A stretch of 35,376 bases of DNA from Oscillospiraceae bacterium (GCA_028704415.1 JAQWFM010000020.1:1-35376), one strand, 5' to 3'; shown: positions 16,838 through 24,716, counted from the stretch's first letter. Notes: generated from the sequence alone by a model not told the origin. Made by a program: numbers and translations.

Positions 16838-17674
16838 CTATTCTTTAACCGCACCACCTGATAAACCTTGAATCAGGAAGCGCTGGGCAAAGCACACAAA
16901 CAGAATGACCGGGAGCGCTGAAATCACGCCCCCTGCCGCCAGCTGACCCCATTTGGCCAGTTCCTGTTCACTGTTAAAGGTCGCCAGAGCCAGCGGAATG
17001 GTAAAGTCAGAGGGGCTCTGCACAAAGATCACGGCATACAGGTACTCATTCCAGGACGTCATAAACGAAAGGATGCCGACCGCGGCAATGCCCGGAGCCG
17101 TCACCGGCAGCACCACAGACCAAAAGGTCCGCCCTTCAGAAGCGCCGTCCATACGCGCGCTTTCTGTCAGTTCAATGGGGAAACGCTGAAAAAACGCGAT
17201 CATGAACCAGATAATAAACGGCAGATTCATCAAAATGTGGGTCAGCGTCAGCGGTGCCAGCGTAGACAGCAATCCCGCCCGGTTCATCAGGATATAAAGT
17301 GGCATGGCAAAGGCAATGGGCGGCAGCACCCGCACCAAAAAGCTCCAGACCAGCAGCAGCCCCCGCAGCGCAAAACGAAACTGCAAACGGGCCAGTATAT
17401 AAGCGCTGCATAAGCCCAAAACCAAAGCGAAGCTTGTCGACAGCAAGGTTACCTGCAGACTGTTGACAATGCTCTGGCCAAACTGCCCCCCTGCCATCAG
17501 CGCACTGAAATGTTCCAGCGAAAAGCTCCGCGGCCACAGACTCAGCTGCCCGGTCAGTTCCGTTTGACTGCGAACAGCCAGCGAAAGCAGCCAGTAGATA
17601 GGAAATAACGTCCAGATTATCAGCAAACTGTTGAATATAACCTTTGACCAATGTCGTTTTAAGATGTGCACCAC
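16838..17674 (-). CDS. Carbohydrate ABC transporter permease (MalG type)
   Basis: A 278-residue CUT1 permease with six membrane helices and the EAA-loop segment ESARMDGASEGRTFWSVVLP (about residues 175-194), followed by FMTSWNEYLYAVIF, typical of MalG partners. Translation appears to begin at GTG 17674, or the next GTG, after GAGAGG. It is the first gene of the order MalG-binding protein-MalF, which differs from the common binding protein-MalF-MalG order. The regulatory region is shared with the divergent HD-domain gene (17675-18050). Confidence 0.92.
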   Translation of the reverse strand: MVHILKRHWSKVIFNSLLIIWTLFPIYWLLSLAVRSQTELTGQLSLWPRSFSLEHFSALMAGGQFGQSIVNSLQVTLLSTSFALVLGLCSAYILARLQFRFALRGLLLVWSFLVRVLPPIAFAMPLYILMNRAGLLSTLAPLTLTHILMNLPFIIWFMIAFFQRFPIELTESARMDGASEGRTFWSVVLPVTAPGIAAVGILSFMTSWNEYLYAVIFVQSPSDFTIPLALATFNSEQELAKWGQLAAGGVISALPVILFVCFAQRFLIQGLSGGAVKE

Positions 17675-17842
17675 TTAGCCTCTCTTTGCTTGATTCAGCC
17701 GGCCAGCTCCTGGCGCGACACTTAACCGCCACGCAGAGCTGAGCATTTATGCTGACAAGCTGATTATAGAAAGCTGCTGTTAAGGCCTGATTAAGGGCAG
17801 CTAAAAGCAAGCTTCAGGCCAGCGTCAGTGCCTGGGTCAAGA

Positions 17843-17870
17843 TTGGCATATCGCAGGACTGGCGTATAAT
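17843..17870 (+). promoter_or_regulatory. Promoter of the HD-domain gene
   Basis: TTGGCA (17843-17848) and TATAAT (17865-17870) with a 16-bp spacer point toward the HD-domain gene. The transcript would carry about 175 nt of leader containing the 29-bp repeats. Confidence 0.65.
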
Positions 17871-17875
17871 TGAGG

Positions 17876-17960
17876 TCAGCCACGCCGAAGCCAGGCCAGA
17901 AGGTTCAGCCAAGCCGAAGCCAGGCCAGAAGGTTCAGCCACGCCGAAGCCAGGCCAGAAG
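17876..17960 (+). repeat. 29-bp tandem repeat, three copies, in an mRNA leader
   Basis: Units at 17876-17904, 17905-17933 and 17934-17960 (last one 27 bp). They begin TCAGCCACGCCGAAGCC and differ by one base (CAC or CAA). They lie between the promoter and the start of the HD-domain gene. Confidence 0.9.
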
Positions 17961-18050
17961 ATAAAACAAAACCAACGGCTGTCAACCATGGATCCAGCCG
18001 GCGAAAGCAGTGGTAAGCAGAAACAATCAAGTCAACCCAAGGAGGCCAGA

Positions 18051-18653
18051 ATGTATCCCACCCGCAGTCAGGCAGAAGCCATTTTAGCAGAAGCAGAAAA
18101 ACTCAATCCCGGCAAATGGTCAGCTCACTCCCGGGTAGCCGCGCAATGCGCGGAAAAGATCGCCGCAGCCTGTACCGGCCCCGACAGTCTGAATCCTGAC
18201 AAGGCGTATGTCCTGGGCTTGCTGCATGATATCGGCCGCCGCTTTGGTGTCAGCCAGTTTGGTCACATTGCGGACGGTTATAGATTTATGCTGCAGTCAG
18301 GCTATGATGAGGCAGCCAGGATTTGCCTGACTCATTCCTTCCCCCTGCAAGATATTCACAGCTATATTGGCCAGTATGACGTGCCGGACGCGGTGATAGC
18401 AGAATTGGATCAGCGCCTGACAGACTTGCATTATGACGATTATGACCGGCTCATTCAGCTTTGTGACAGTGTGGCTATGGCTGAAGGAGTCGCAAGCATG
18501 GCCGTGCGGCTGGATGATGTCAAACGCCGGTACGGCCATTTTCCTGCGGAAAAACGAGCGGCCCTTTTAAGCTTAAAAACCTATTTTGAGGCTAAGATGC
18601 AGCGAAATCTCTACACCGTCATCAGCGAGGATCCGACCTTATGGGGGCAGTAA
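18051..18653 (+). CDS. HD-domain hydrolase
   Basis: A 200-residue metal-dependent phosphohydrolase of the HD superfamily. The ligands are visible: H26 in WSAHSRVA, the H59-D60 pair in LGLLHDIGRR, H95 in LTHS and D139 in LCDSVA. Small stand-alone HD proteins usually act on nucleotides or similar phosphates; the substrate is unknown. The ATG at 18051 was chosen because AAGGAGG lies a few bases upstream; an earlier in-frame ATG (17988) has no such site. It is divergent from the sugar transporter genes and single. Both its leader and its 3' flank carry tandem repeats. Confidence 0.87.
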   Translation: MYPTRSQAEAILAEAEKLNPGKWSAHSRVAAQCAEKIAAACTGPDSLNPDKAYVLGLLHDIGRRFGVSQFGHIADGYRFMLQSGYDEAARICLTHSFPLQDIHSYIGQYDVPDAVIAELDQRLTDLHYDDYDRLIQLCDSVAMAEGVASMAVRLDDVKRRYGHFPAEKRAALLSLKTYFEAKMQRNLYTVISEDPTLWGQ

Positions 18654-18687
18654 AAACTTTGACGAAAAGGTCCTTCTGTTAGTTTTC

Positions 18688-18777
18688 ACATCGCGGATAT
18701 TCATTTCGCAGATATTGACATCGCGAATATTCATTTCGCAGATATTGACATCAAAGGCATTCACGTCGCAGGCAGTT
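18688..18777 (+). repeat. 30-bp tandem repeat built of 15-bp halves
   Basis: Units at 18688-18717, 18718-18747 and a diverged 18748-18777, each made of two similar 15-mers. One plus-strand frame reads ADIHF ADIDI ANIHF ADIDI KGIHV, the A(D/N)IxF pattern of pentapeptide-repeat proteins, ended by TAG after AGS. The frame is closed upstream by TGA (18660-18662) and has no start codon. It begins 35 bp after the HD-domain gene stop. Confidence 0.85.
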
Positions 18778-18819
18778 AGGCTATATTGAGCAAGCCAAAA
18801 ATGGCTGGAGAATGGAGCG

Positions 18820-19134
18820 CTATCTTCGCGATGCTCTTTTTCTGGTCAATAAGTTAAAATCCTGCAGTTTTTTCCCCAGTTTATCATCTTTAGCGACCAA
18901 CAGCAGATCCTGATCCATGCCATTGAGCACATGCAGGACAACAGCATAAATGCCCATGGCAACAGACGGATGACCCGCCTCTACCTTCCAGAGTGACGAT
19001 CTGCTAATGCCAGCCCGCTCGGCAACGAGCTCAACAGACAAATCCCGGCGAAGCCTGGCGAGTTTAATTTGCTTACCCATGGTCTGCAAGATCTCAGTAG
19101 TGGCCGGTTCGATATTATAAGCCACCCGCTTCAT
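18820..19134 (-). CDS. HipB-like XRE regulator without HipA partner
   Basis: A 104-residue protein with a Cro/C1 helix-turn-helix at about residues 17-75 (MGKQIKLARLRRDLSVELVAERAGISRSSLWKVEAG then PSVAMGIYAVVLHVLNGMD). This form, with its tail DLLLVAKDDKLGKKLQDFNLL, is typical of the antitoxin/regulator encoded directly before hipA kinase genes. Here no hipA follows: the next gene is the convergent HD hydrolase. The start at 19134 is set by GGGAGGTGG just upstream. One of the 55-bp double-dyad elements lies 28 bp before the start, so the protein may regulate itself and the other copies. It may also be the orphan left after loss of a toxin. Confidence 0.85.
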   Translation of the reverse strand: MKRVAYNIEPATTEILQTMGKQIKLARLRRDLSVELVAERAGISRSSLWKVEAGHPSVAMGIYAVVLHVLNGMDQDLLLVAKDDKLGKKLQDFNLLTRKRASRR

Positions 19135-19161
19135 GTAACCACCTCCCAGGGGCAAATTATT

Positions 19162-19216
19162 ATGTTTATTATTATAAACGCTACCGCGGTTAACGTTTGT
19201 GATCGCAAACATAATA
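19162..19216 (-). promoter_or_regulatory. 55-bp double-dyad element, copy A
   Basis: Two 16-bp dyads, GTTTATTATTATAAAC (19164-19179) and GTTTGTGATCGCAAAC (19195-19210), have centres 31 bp apart. The whole unit is an inverted repeat of a roughly 23-bp half (TATGTTT...AAACG). On the minus strand TATAAT lies inside the gene-proximal dyad, so binding would block the XRE promoter. Confidence 0.85.
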
Positions 19217-19332
19217 TTTTGCGGGTTTTCAGCACACCTATGGGTGTACTTTATTCTCCCTATTAATTTGGTATAACTTCCATCAACGCACCCACCGCCC
19301 GCCTCTGTGGTGCCCCCAGACCGAAAATCCAG

Positions 19333-21396
19333 TTATGCTTGCCAGGAATACGCATGGCTGGCACCAAGATCCGGATAATGTACACTGCCGTCCGCAGTTC
19401 GGCTGACAGTATAGGCCTTAAAGCCTTGTTGCTGATAGTCCAGACTGACAAAATCATCCTCATACAAGACACAGGAGGCGGGTCCCTGGCCATAGCTTTG
19501 AACAGTCAGCAGAAATGACGGTTGATCAGTCAATTGTGTGACCGGCTGAGCCAGCGGCAGCAGCGTATTATCTCTGACAAAAAGCGGTATCTCGTCCGCT
19601 GCCGCAGTCACCTGCAACCACTGACCGCCGTCATAGCGTTCCGCACCGTCAAAACTGTACCAGGTACCAACAGGCAAATAGACCTTTCGCCGCCCCTGAT
19701 CTGCTTTTGTCAGCGGACAAACCAGGAGCGATGGGCCAAACATAAAGGCATCATCGATGCTATGGGTTTCCGGGTCAGTTTCAAAATCCAGCACCAGCGG
19801 GCGAATCGGCGGTCTGCCGCTGAGATAGTAGTCCACAAAGGCACTATACAAATAAGGGAGCAGCCGCAGCCGCAGCTGCAAAATCTTACGGACAGCCGCA
19901 GTCAAAGCCTGACGAGGCGCTTTGGCTAACAGCTTATGCTGTAAGTTAAGATCAATGTCGTACTGCTGCCAGGGCGGATTGGGGATGCGCCAGCAGTTTA
20001 AAAGCGCTAAAGGCGAAAAGATAACCGTTTCCAAACGGCGCAATAAGTCCTCTGCGTCCTGACAAGACCGCACTTCCGGAGTCCAAAGCAATCCAGAAAA
20101 AGCAGCGGTACAAAGCCCGCGAATAAATTCTTTATGGTCATAAAGGTCGGAATACAGTACATAGGGTAAGCCTGTCGCCAGGGCACCTGATGAGCGAACC
20201 TGAGACAAGGTGCGCCGCTTAGCCTGCACAAAAGGCTGGAGCAAGGTCATCTGGTAAAGTTGGCCTAACGCGTTATGCATCTGTTCGCCATCCATGCCGG
20301 ATGGAAAAGCAGCAGAGTCAGGAAAGCCCCAGTTAGAAGGATTATTATCTGAGTTATCACATTCATCCAGCTTAAAGCCGGCAATGCCCGCGTCTACCAA
20401 GTGAGTTTTATGATAGTCAGCAAAAATCTGGCGGGCCAGCGGATCCGCAAAATCTGGGACCAGACCATGCCAGACCTCATAGCTGCCGCTATGCTCCTTT
20501 AAGGCGGAATAGAGCGGCGAGGCAGGATAGACGTAGGCATGTTCCCACAGGTTGAGCTGATAGTTTTCCGCCGTTAGTTGTTGAATCATTCGTTCTGGCT
20601 GCGGGAATAAATCAGACCATTCATAGGTACAAGAATAACTGTGCGAATGCCAGCCAGGCTCCAGGCCCAGGACGGTTATGGGCATGGCTTCATCCCGCAG
20701 TTGCCGGGCCAGGTTCAGTACCTGGGTCTGGTCGCTGCCGCCATATACCCGGTACCAGTTACCCAGTCCCCAAAGGGGCGGGACCACGCCTCCGCCGGAG
20801 AACAGATTATAGCGGCAAACCGCTTGTTGAAGATTGCCCGCAAATAGATAAAGGTCAGCTCCTTGTGCAACCGGAATTTCTATAATAACATGCCGGATTT
20901 CTTTGCTTCGTTTTAATGCATAAAGCGCATCTTCTGAAAACTCCTGGTGTTGCTGATTAACCGCTGTTTCTGCGCTTGAGGCACCGCGGTCTGTAGAGGT
21001 ACCCATATAAAAAGTCACGTAACGGTAGCTGTCCACTAATAACCCGTATCCGGCGGTTGACAGATAGAACGGCACCGGGGCGTGGCTCTCCCCTGTGTCA
21101 ATCCGGGGATCTGAATTGACCTTGATATGGCGTTTTTTGCCGGCGTGGTTAAAGCTTAACAGTTGCAGGCCAAAGCCATAAATATCTTCTGTCGGTCCCA
21201 TGGGAAGGCGTATGGTGACACCGCGGCGGTTAATCTGACAGTCAAAGTCTGCGGCTTGCAACGGCAGCGGTGGTGCCGCCGGCAGAGCCTGCAGTTTTTC
21301 AGCAGCCGGAGGCATTGGCCGGTGTTGGAGTGGCGTATGGATTTCAGGCTCTCCCCAGCTAATTTTCCAGATACCGTTAGCAAGGTTTTGCAGCAT
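19333..21396 (-). CDS. Glycoside hydrolase family 31 enzyme
   Basis: A 687-residue cytoplasmic GH31-type glycosidase (no signal peptide). After an N-terminal beta-sandwich (about residues 1-200) comes the (beta/alpha)8 barrel: VPPLWGLGNWYR, VLGLEPGWH, LNLWEHAYVYP, and the nucleophile segment AGIAGFKLDECDNSD with D344. Later it has LPYVLYSDLYDHKEFIRGL and FSGLLWTPEVRSC, in place of the usual WSGDN-type acid/base motif, then a C-terminal beta domain. This places it in a divergent GH31 group; the specificity (alpha-glucoside, -galactoside or other) is not decided. The start at 21396 has GGAGG 8 bases upstream; longer forms lack a site. Copy B of the 55-bp element lies 176 bp before the start. 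Confidence 0.88.
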   Translation of the reverse strand: MLQNLANGIWKISWGEPEIHTPLQHRPMPPAAEKLQALPAAPPLPLQAADFDCQINRRGVTIRLPMGPTEDIYGFGLQLLSFNHAGKKRHIKVNSDPRIDTGESHAPVPFYLSTAGYGLLVDSYRYVTFYMGTSTDRGASSAETAVNQQHQEFSEDALYALKRSKEIRHVIIEIPVAQGADLYLFAGNLQQAVCRYNLFSGGGVVPPLWGLGNWYRVYGGSDQTQVLNLARQLRDEAMPITVLGLEPGWHSHSYSCTYEWSDLFPQPERMIQQLTAENYQLNLWEHAYVYPASPLYSALKEHSGSYEVWHGLVPDFADPLARQIFADYHKTHLVDAGIAGFKLDECDNSDNNPSNWGFPDSAAFPSGMDGEQMHNALGQLYQMTLLQPFVQAKRRTLSQVRSSGALATGLPYVLYSDLYDHKEFIRGLCTAAFSGLLWTPEVRSCQDAEDLLRRLETVIFSPLALLNCWRIPNPPWQQYDIDLNLQHKLLAKAPRQALTAAVRKILQLRLRLLPYLYSAFVDYYLSGRPPIRPLVLDFETDPETHSIDDAFMFGPSLLVCPLTKADQGRRKVYLPVGTWYSFDGAERYDGGQWLQVTAAADEIPLFVRDNTLLPLAQPVTQLTDQPSFLLTVQSYGQGPASCVLYEDDFVSLDYQQQGFKAYTVSRTADGSVHYPDLGASHAYSWQA

Positions 21397-21448
21397 AGAT
21401 ATATCCTCCGGAAAGGTGCATTGAGATGTTTCTGATCTATGAGCACAA

Positions 21449-21454
21449 ATTATA
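21449..21454 (-). promoter_or_regulatory. Extended -10 box of the GH31 gene
   Basis: TGTTATAAT on the minus strand, 53 bp before the GH31 start; no strong -35 at 17 bp (GACCTT). The 55-bp copy B lies about 120 bp further upstream, and itself contains TATAAT. Confidence 0.5.
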
Positions 21455-21571
21455 ACATTTATTGCTGAATAAAGGTCGACACTGATTGCAGGCTGATGTT
21501 GACTGAGGCTAAAAGTAGGCTGTATGCTTGCTAATAACAGCTTATACGGTTGCTTTTTTGTGGTATTTTTA

Positions 21572-21626
21572 ATGTTCATTATTATATACGATACCTGAGT
21601 TAGTGTGTTTATTAGTAGACATAATA
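21572..21626 (-). promoter_or_regulatory. 55-bp double-dyad element, copy B
   Basis: Aligns without gaps to copy A: first dyad GTTCATTATTATATAC (21574-21589), second GTGTTTATTAGTAGAC (21605-21620), ending ACATAATA. It is the most diverged copy. It lies upstream of GH31, with a minus-strand TATAAT in the gene-proximal dyad. Confidence 0.8.
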
Positions 21627-21728
21627 TTTTCGTCCCAATCAAGTCATGTAGCTTGTTCAGTAATAATCAGCATAGCTTTGTAACTAGCTGGTCCCAGAGG
21701 CCCATAAATACTAACTTAGCCAGACAAA

Positions 21729-21773
21729 AGAACCAGCCAGCCGGAGACATCAAGAGTCCCGGCCAGCTGGAGT
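21729..21773 (-). terminator. Rho-independent terminator of the AKR-ADH operon
   Basis: On the minus strand CCAGCTGGCCGGGA folds with TCTCCGGCTGGCTGG (12-13 pairs, two G-U) and is followed by a T-rich run (TTCTTTTGT). It lies about 60 bp after the alcohol dehydrogenase stop. Confidence 0.75.
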
Positions 21774-21783
21774 AAACCGACTT

Positions 21784-21847
21784 ACTGCACTGACTGGCTC
21801 ACTGCACCGACTGGCTCACTGCACTGAATGGCTCACTGCACTGACTG
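21784..21847 (-). repeat. 17-bp tandem repeat across the adh stop codon
   Basis: Units starting ACTGCACTGACTGGCTC at 21784, 21801 and 21818, with a partial copy to 21847. The last copy includes the final codons and stop (QSVQ-stop) of the alcohol dehydrogenase gene, so the array seems to have grown from the gene end. Confidence 0.85.
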
Positions 21848-23011
21848 ATAAATCTTCAGCACATCCTGCCAGTAGAGCTTTTGCAACCCACCTAACGGTT
21901 CTTCTTCGCCAAAAGCTGCGCCAGTCGCTTTCCGGGCCATCTCTTCCAGGTGCTCCGGACCGATCCCCAGCTCAGCCAAAGTCGCCGGCAGCCCCATTCG
22001 GCGGAAGAAAACAACCAGCCGGCCAATGCCTTCGCGGATCAGCGCCGCAGAATCGCGGAAACTCCCCTGCACGCCCATAACATTCACCGCAAACTGGACA
22101 AACATGTCCATATGCTGCGGACTGACATAGCGCATCCAGGCTGGCGTCAGCACCGCCAGCCCCGCGCCGTGAGCCACATCATAGATGGCCGACAGTTCAT
22201 GCTCCATGCCATGGCAAGCCCAGTCCTCCTCCCGGCCCATGCCGACCAGGCCGTTATGTGCTACTGTTCCCGCAAAGCCCAACTCCGCCCAGGCGTCATA
22301 ATTATGCATATCTGCCTTAACCAACAAGGCGTTCTTCATAATGGTCCGCAGCGTTGTCTCACATAATCCATCCGTCAGGTCCGTATGTTGTGTCGGCGTA
22401 AAATAGCGCTCAAAAACATGACTCATCATGTCCGCTACCCCGTTAGCCAGCTGATTGGCCGGCAGGGTAAAGAATAATTCAGGATCCATGATGCTCAGCA
22501 GCGGACGCAGATGCGGACTACCGTAGCCGTATTTCAGCTGCAGCGCCTCATTAGTGATGACGCTGTCACCACTGGATTCACTGCCGGCCGCCGGGATAGT
22601 CAGGATCGTCGCCACCGGCAACGCTCGGCCAATCTCCAGGCCCTGAGCGTAAATATCCCAGACATCGCCGTCATAATAGACCCCCATGGCAATCGCCTTG
22701 GCAGAATCAATCACACTGCCCCCGCCCACAGCGAGGATCAGACCAACTTGCTCTTTGCGGCAAAGCGCGATCCCCTCTTGCACCAGGGACAGCCGGGGAT
22801 TGGGATGCACCCCGCCCAGTTCCACATAAGCCACTCCCGCTTGTTGCAGCGAAGCCGTCACCTTGTCATACAGCCCGCTGCGCTTAATGCTGCCACCACC
22901 GTAATGCAACAAAACCTTATCCGCGTGAGGTTTGAGCAATTCACCAATGCGGGTTTCTTCGTTCCGGCCAAAGATCAGCCGGGCGGGCGAATAAAAATCA
23001 AAATTCAGCAT
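21833..23011 (-). CDS. Metal-dependent alcohol dehydrogenase (YqhD/butanol dehydrogenase type)
   Basis: A 392-residue group III (iron-containing superfamily) alcohol dehydrogenase that interconverts aldehydes and alcohols with NAD(P)H. The cofactor loop is GGGSVIDSAKAIA (about residues 96-108). The metal ligands fall at D194, H198, H267 and H281, the same positions as in E. coli YqhD (motifs GVADMMSHVFERY, WACHGMEHELSA, DVAHGAGLAVL). The start MLNFDFYSPARLIFG at 23011 follows AAAGGA; an upstream ATG is less likely. It is 72 bp downstream of the aldo-keto reductase gene and probably under the same MerR-controlled promoter. Likely role: aldehyde detoxification or end-step fermentation. Confidence 0.92.
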   Translation of the reverse strand: MLNFDFYSPARLIFGRNEETRIGELLKPHADKVLLHYGGGSIKRSGLYDKVTASLQQAGVAYVELGGVHPNPRLSLVQEGIALCRKEQVGLILAVGGGSVIDSAKAIAMGVYYDGDVWDIYAQGLEIGRALPVATILTIPAAGSESSGDSVITNEALQLKYGYGSPHLRPLLSIMDPELFFTLPANQLANGVADMMSHVFERYFTPTQHTDLTDGLCETTLRTIMKNALLVKADMHNYDAWAELGFAGTVAHNGLVGMGREEDWACHGMEHELSAIYDVAHGAGLAVLTPAWMRYVSPQHMDMFVQFAVNVMGVQGSFRDSAALIREGIGRLVVFFRRMGLPATLAELGIGPEHLEEMARKATGAAFGEEEPLGGLQKLYWQDVLKIYQSVQ

Positions 23012-23083
23012 AGTCAAACATCCTTTCTTACAAACCAGATTATACAACCGGGTTTAAGCGGCCGGGCTTTATGCGGCCGGGTA

Positions 23084-23935
23084 TTACCAGGTAATCGTGT
23101 CCGGATCTGCGGCGTAGCTCGCGATGCCTTTGAGGGCGGAAATTGTCTGCATATCACCGGCCGCCAGTTCAAAGTCAAAGACCTGCAGGTTTTCCCGGAT
23201 CCGGGCCGGTGTCACCGACTTGGGCAGCGGCAGGAAACCATTTTGCAGGCTCCAGCGCAGGCAGATCTGCGCGGGACTTTTGCCGTATTTTTGAGCCAGG
23301 GCCTGGATTTCAGGCGCTTGCAAGGCTTTGCCGACCCCCAGCGGACTGTAGGCTTCCAGCTGAATATGGCGGGACCGGCAGTCTTGTACAACCGTATCCT
23401 GGGTATCGCCGGGGCATAGCCGGATCTGGTTGACCATAGGCGCGATTTCAGCCGTCTTCAGCAGAGTGTCAAGGTGATGCGGGCGAAAGTTACTGACGCC
23501 GATAGCGCGAATGCGGCCGGCGCGGTAGAGCTCCTCAAAAGCGCGCCAGGTACCGGCGTTGGCGTCTTCCCAGTGGTCGCGGAAGGCAATCGGATTGGGC
23601 CAGTGAATCAGGAACAGGTCCAGGTAATCCAGGCCCAGTTTCTGCAAACTACCCTCAAAGGCGGCGAGGGTTTTGTCATAGCCGTGTTCGCTGTTGGTCA
23701 ATTTGCTGGTAATGAACAGGTCCTCACGCGGGATGCCGCTTTCGCGAACGGCCTGGCCGACGCTGGCTTCATTGCCATAGCCTTGCGCTGTGTCAATGTG
23801 GCGGTAGCCTGCGGCCAGGGCTGCCTTAACGGCGGCTACACAGACTTCGCCGTCCGGGGTCTGCCAGGTACCAAAGCCGATGCAGGGGATTTTTACACCA
23901 TTTGTTAAGGTGTAAGTGTCAGATGCTGATTTCAT
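23084..23935 (-). CDS. Aldo-keto reductase
   Basis: A 283-residue NADPH-dependent reductase of the AKR superfamily. The tetrad is D48, Y53 (HIDTAQGYGNE), K78 (TSKL) and H111 (LIHWP), and the phosphate-binding segment PLPKSVTPARIRENL lies near the C-terminus. It reduces aldehydes, probably including alpha-oxoaldehydes or sugar aldehydes (glyoxal reductase-like), but the exact substrate is not shown. AGGAGG precedes the ATG at 23935. It is the first gene of the AKR-ADH operon and is divergent from a MerR regulator gene, with one operator-promoter between them. Confidence 0.93.
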   Translation of the reverse strand: MKSASDTYTLTNGVKIPCIGFGTWQTPDGEVCVAAVKAALAAGYRHIDTAQGYGNEASVGQAVRESGIPREDLFITSKLTNSEHGYDKTLAAFEGSLQKLGLDYLDLFLIHWPNPIAFRDHWEDANAGTWRAFEELYRAGRIRAIGVSNFRPHHLDTLLKTAEIAPMVNQIRLCPGDTQDTVVQDCRSRHIQLEAYSPLGVGKALQAPEIQALAQKYGKSPAQICLRWSLQNGFLPLPKSVTPARIRENLQVFDFELAAGDMQTISALKGIASYAADPDTITW

Positions 23936-23990
23936 TGCTCCAACCTCCTGGAATAAGTTGACAAGCCTGGGGGGCTGTCTTTATGCTTAC

Positions 23991-24021
23991 ATCATAAACA
24001 TTAGTGTTAACGCTAAGTCAA
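23991..24021 (-). promoter_or_regulatory. MerR-type promoter (19-bp spacer) for AKR-ADH
   Basis: On the minus strand TTGACT (24021-24016) and TATGAT (23996-23991) are separated by 19 bp, the over-long spacing activated by MerR proteins through DNA twisting. The dyad TTAGTGTTAACGCTAA (24001-24016) lies in the spacer and touches the -35 box. It is the only clear operator between the divergent genes. Confidence 0.85.
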
Positions 24022-24092
24022 GGGCTGCGGCCAGTCCAGTTTGATCCTGTACTTAATCCCAGCCAGGTCGCAAGCTAATAAGGAGGTCATTT

Positions 24093-24467
24093 ATGGAATA
24101 CAGCATCAAGGCTGCGGCGGAAAAATGCCAATTAAGCCCCAACACCCTGCGCTATTATGAAAAGGAAGGGCTGCTGCCTCATGTCAGAAGGAGCCAGAGC
24201 GGGATCCGACGCTATACGGAGCAGGATCTGGAATGGCTGGGACTGATCTGCTGTCTGAAAAATACCGGCATGTCTATCAGGCAGATTCACGACTTTGTAG
24301 AGCTCAGCCTGCAGGGACCGGCCACACTTAAGGATCGCTGTGACATTCTGCGGGCGCATAAGCAAGAGGTAGAAGCGCATATTGCGGAGCTGAATCGCTA
24401 TCTGCAAAAGGTCAATGCCAAAATCGCGTACTTTAGTCAGAAGTATGAAGTTTATCAGAAGGCTTGA
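24093..24467 (+). CDS. MerR-family regulator (NmlR/AdhR-like)
   Basis: A 124-residue regulator. The winged helix is at residues 3-70 (YSIKAAAEKCQLSPNTLRYYEKEGLLP, SGIRRYTEQDLEWLGLICCLKNTGMSIRQI), followed by a dimerisation coiled coil (DRCDILRAHKQEVEAHIAELNRYLQKVNAKI). C53-C54 occur where the NmlR/AdhR group carries its single reactive cysteine, which senses aldehydes or related electrophiles; no C-terminal metal site is present. GGAGG precedes the ATG at 24093. It is divergent from the AKR-ADH operon, whose promoter has the matching architecture. Aldehyde sensing is inferred from that context. Confidence 0.9.
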   Translation: MEYSIKAAAEKCQLSPNTLRYYEKEGLLPHVRRSQSGIRRYTEQDLEWLGLICCLKNTGMSIRQIHDFVELSLQGPATLKDRCDILRAHKQEVEAHIAELNRYLQKVNAKIAYFSQKYEVYQKA

Positions 24468-24504
24468 AGCACTTTGCTCCTGCGGTGGCGGTGATAGTAG
24501 CGAT

Positions 24505-24594
24505 AGCAGTGGTCGTGGTAATAGCAGTGGTCGTGGTAATAGCAGTGGTCGTGGTAATAGCAGTAGTCGTGGTAATAGCAGTAGTCGTGGTAAT
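24505..24594 (+). repeat. 18-bp minisatellite, five copies
   Basis: Units AGCAGTGGTCGTGGTAAT at 24505, 24523, 24541, 24559 and 24577 (the last two with AGT for GGT), with degenerate partial copies on both sides. Because 18 is a multiple of three, several frames stay open on both strands (for example SGRGNS or TTTTAI repeats); none has a ribosome site. It lies 38 bp after the MerR stop. Confidence 0.92.
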
Positions 24595-24661
24595 AGCAGT
24601 GGTATCATTGGCAGTGAAATCATTGGCAGTGGTAGTAATGCTTGAAAAATCCAAAATATTT

Positions 24662-24716
24662 ATGTTTATTATTGTTAACATCATGGCGCTTAGTGTGTAC
24701 AATAGCACACATAATA
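24662..24716 (-). promoter_or_regulatory. 55-bp double-dyad element, copy C
   Basis: First dyad GTTTATTATTGTTAAC (24664-24679), second GTGTACAATAGCACAC (24695-24710). The first 35 bases are identical to copy D. No intact gene starts leftward from it. Confidence 0.82.

Noticed and set aside
17876..17960. 29-bp repeats as a small CRISPR array
   Set aside because: Units are directly abutting with no spacers, and no cas genes are present.
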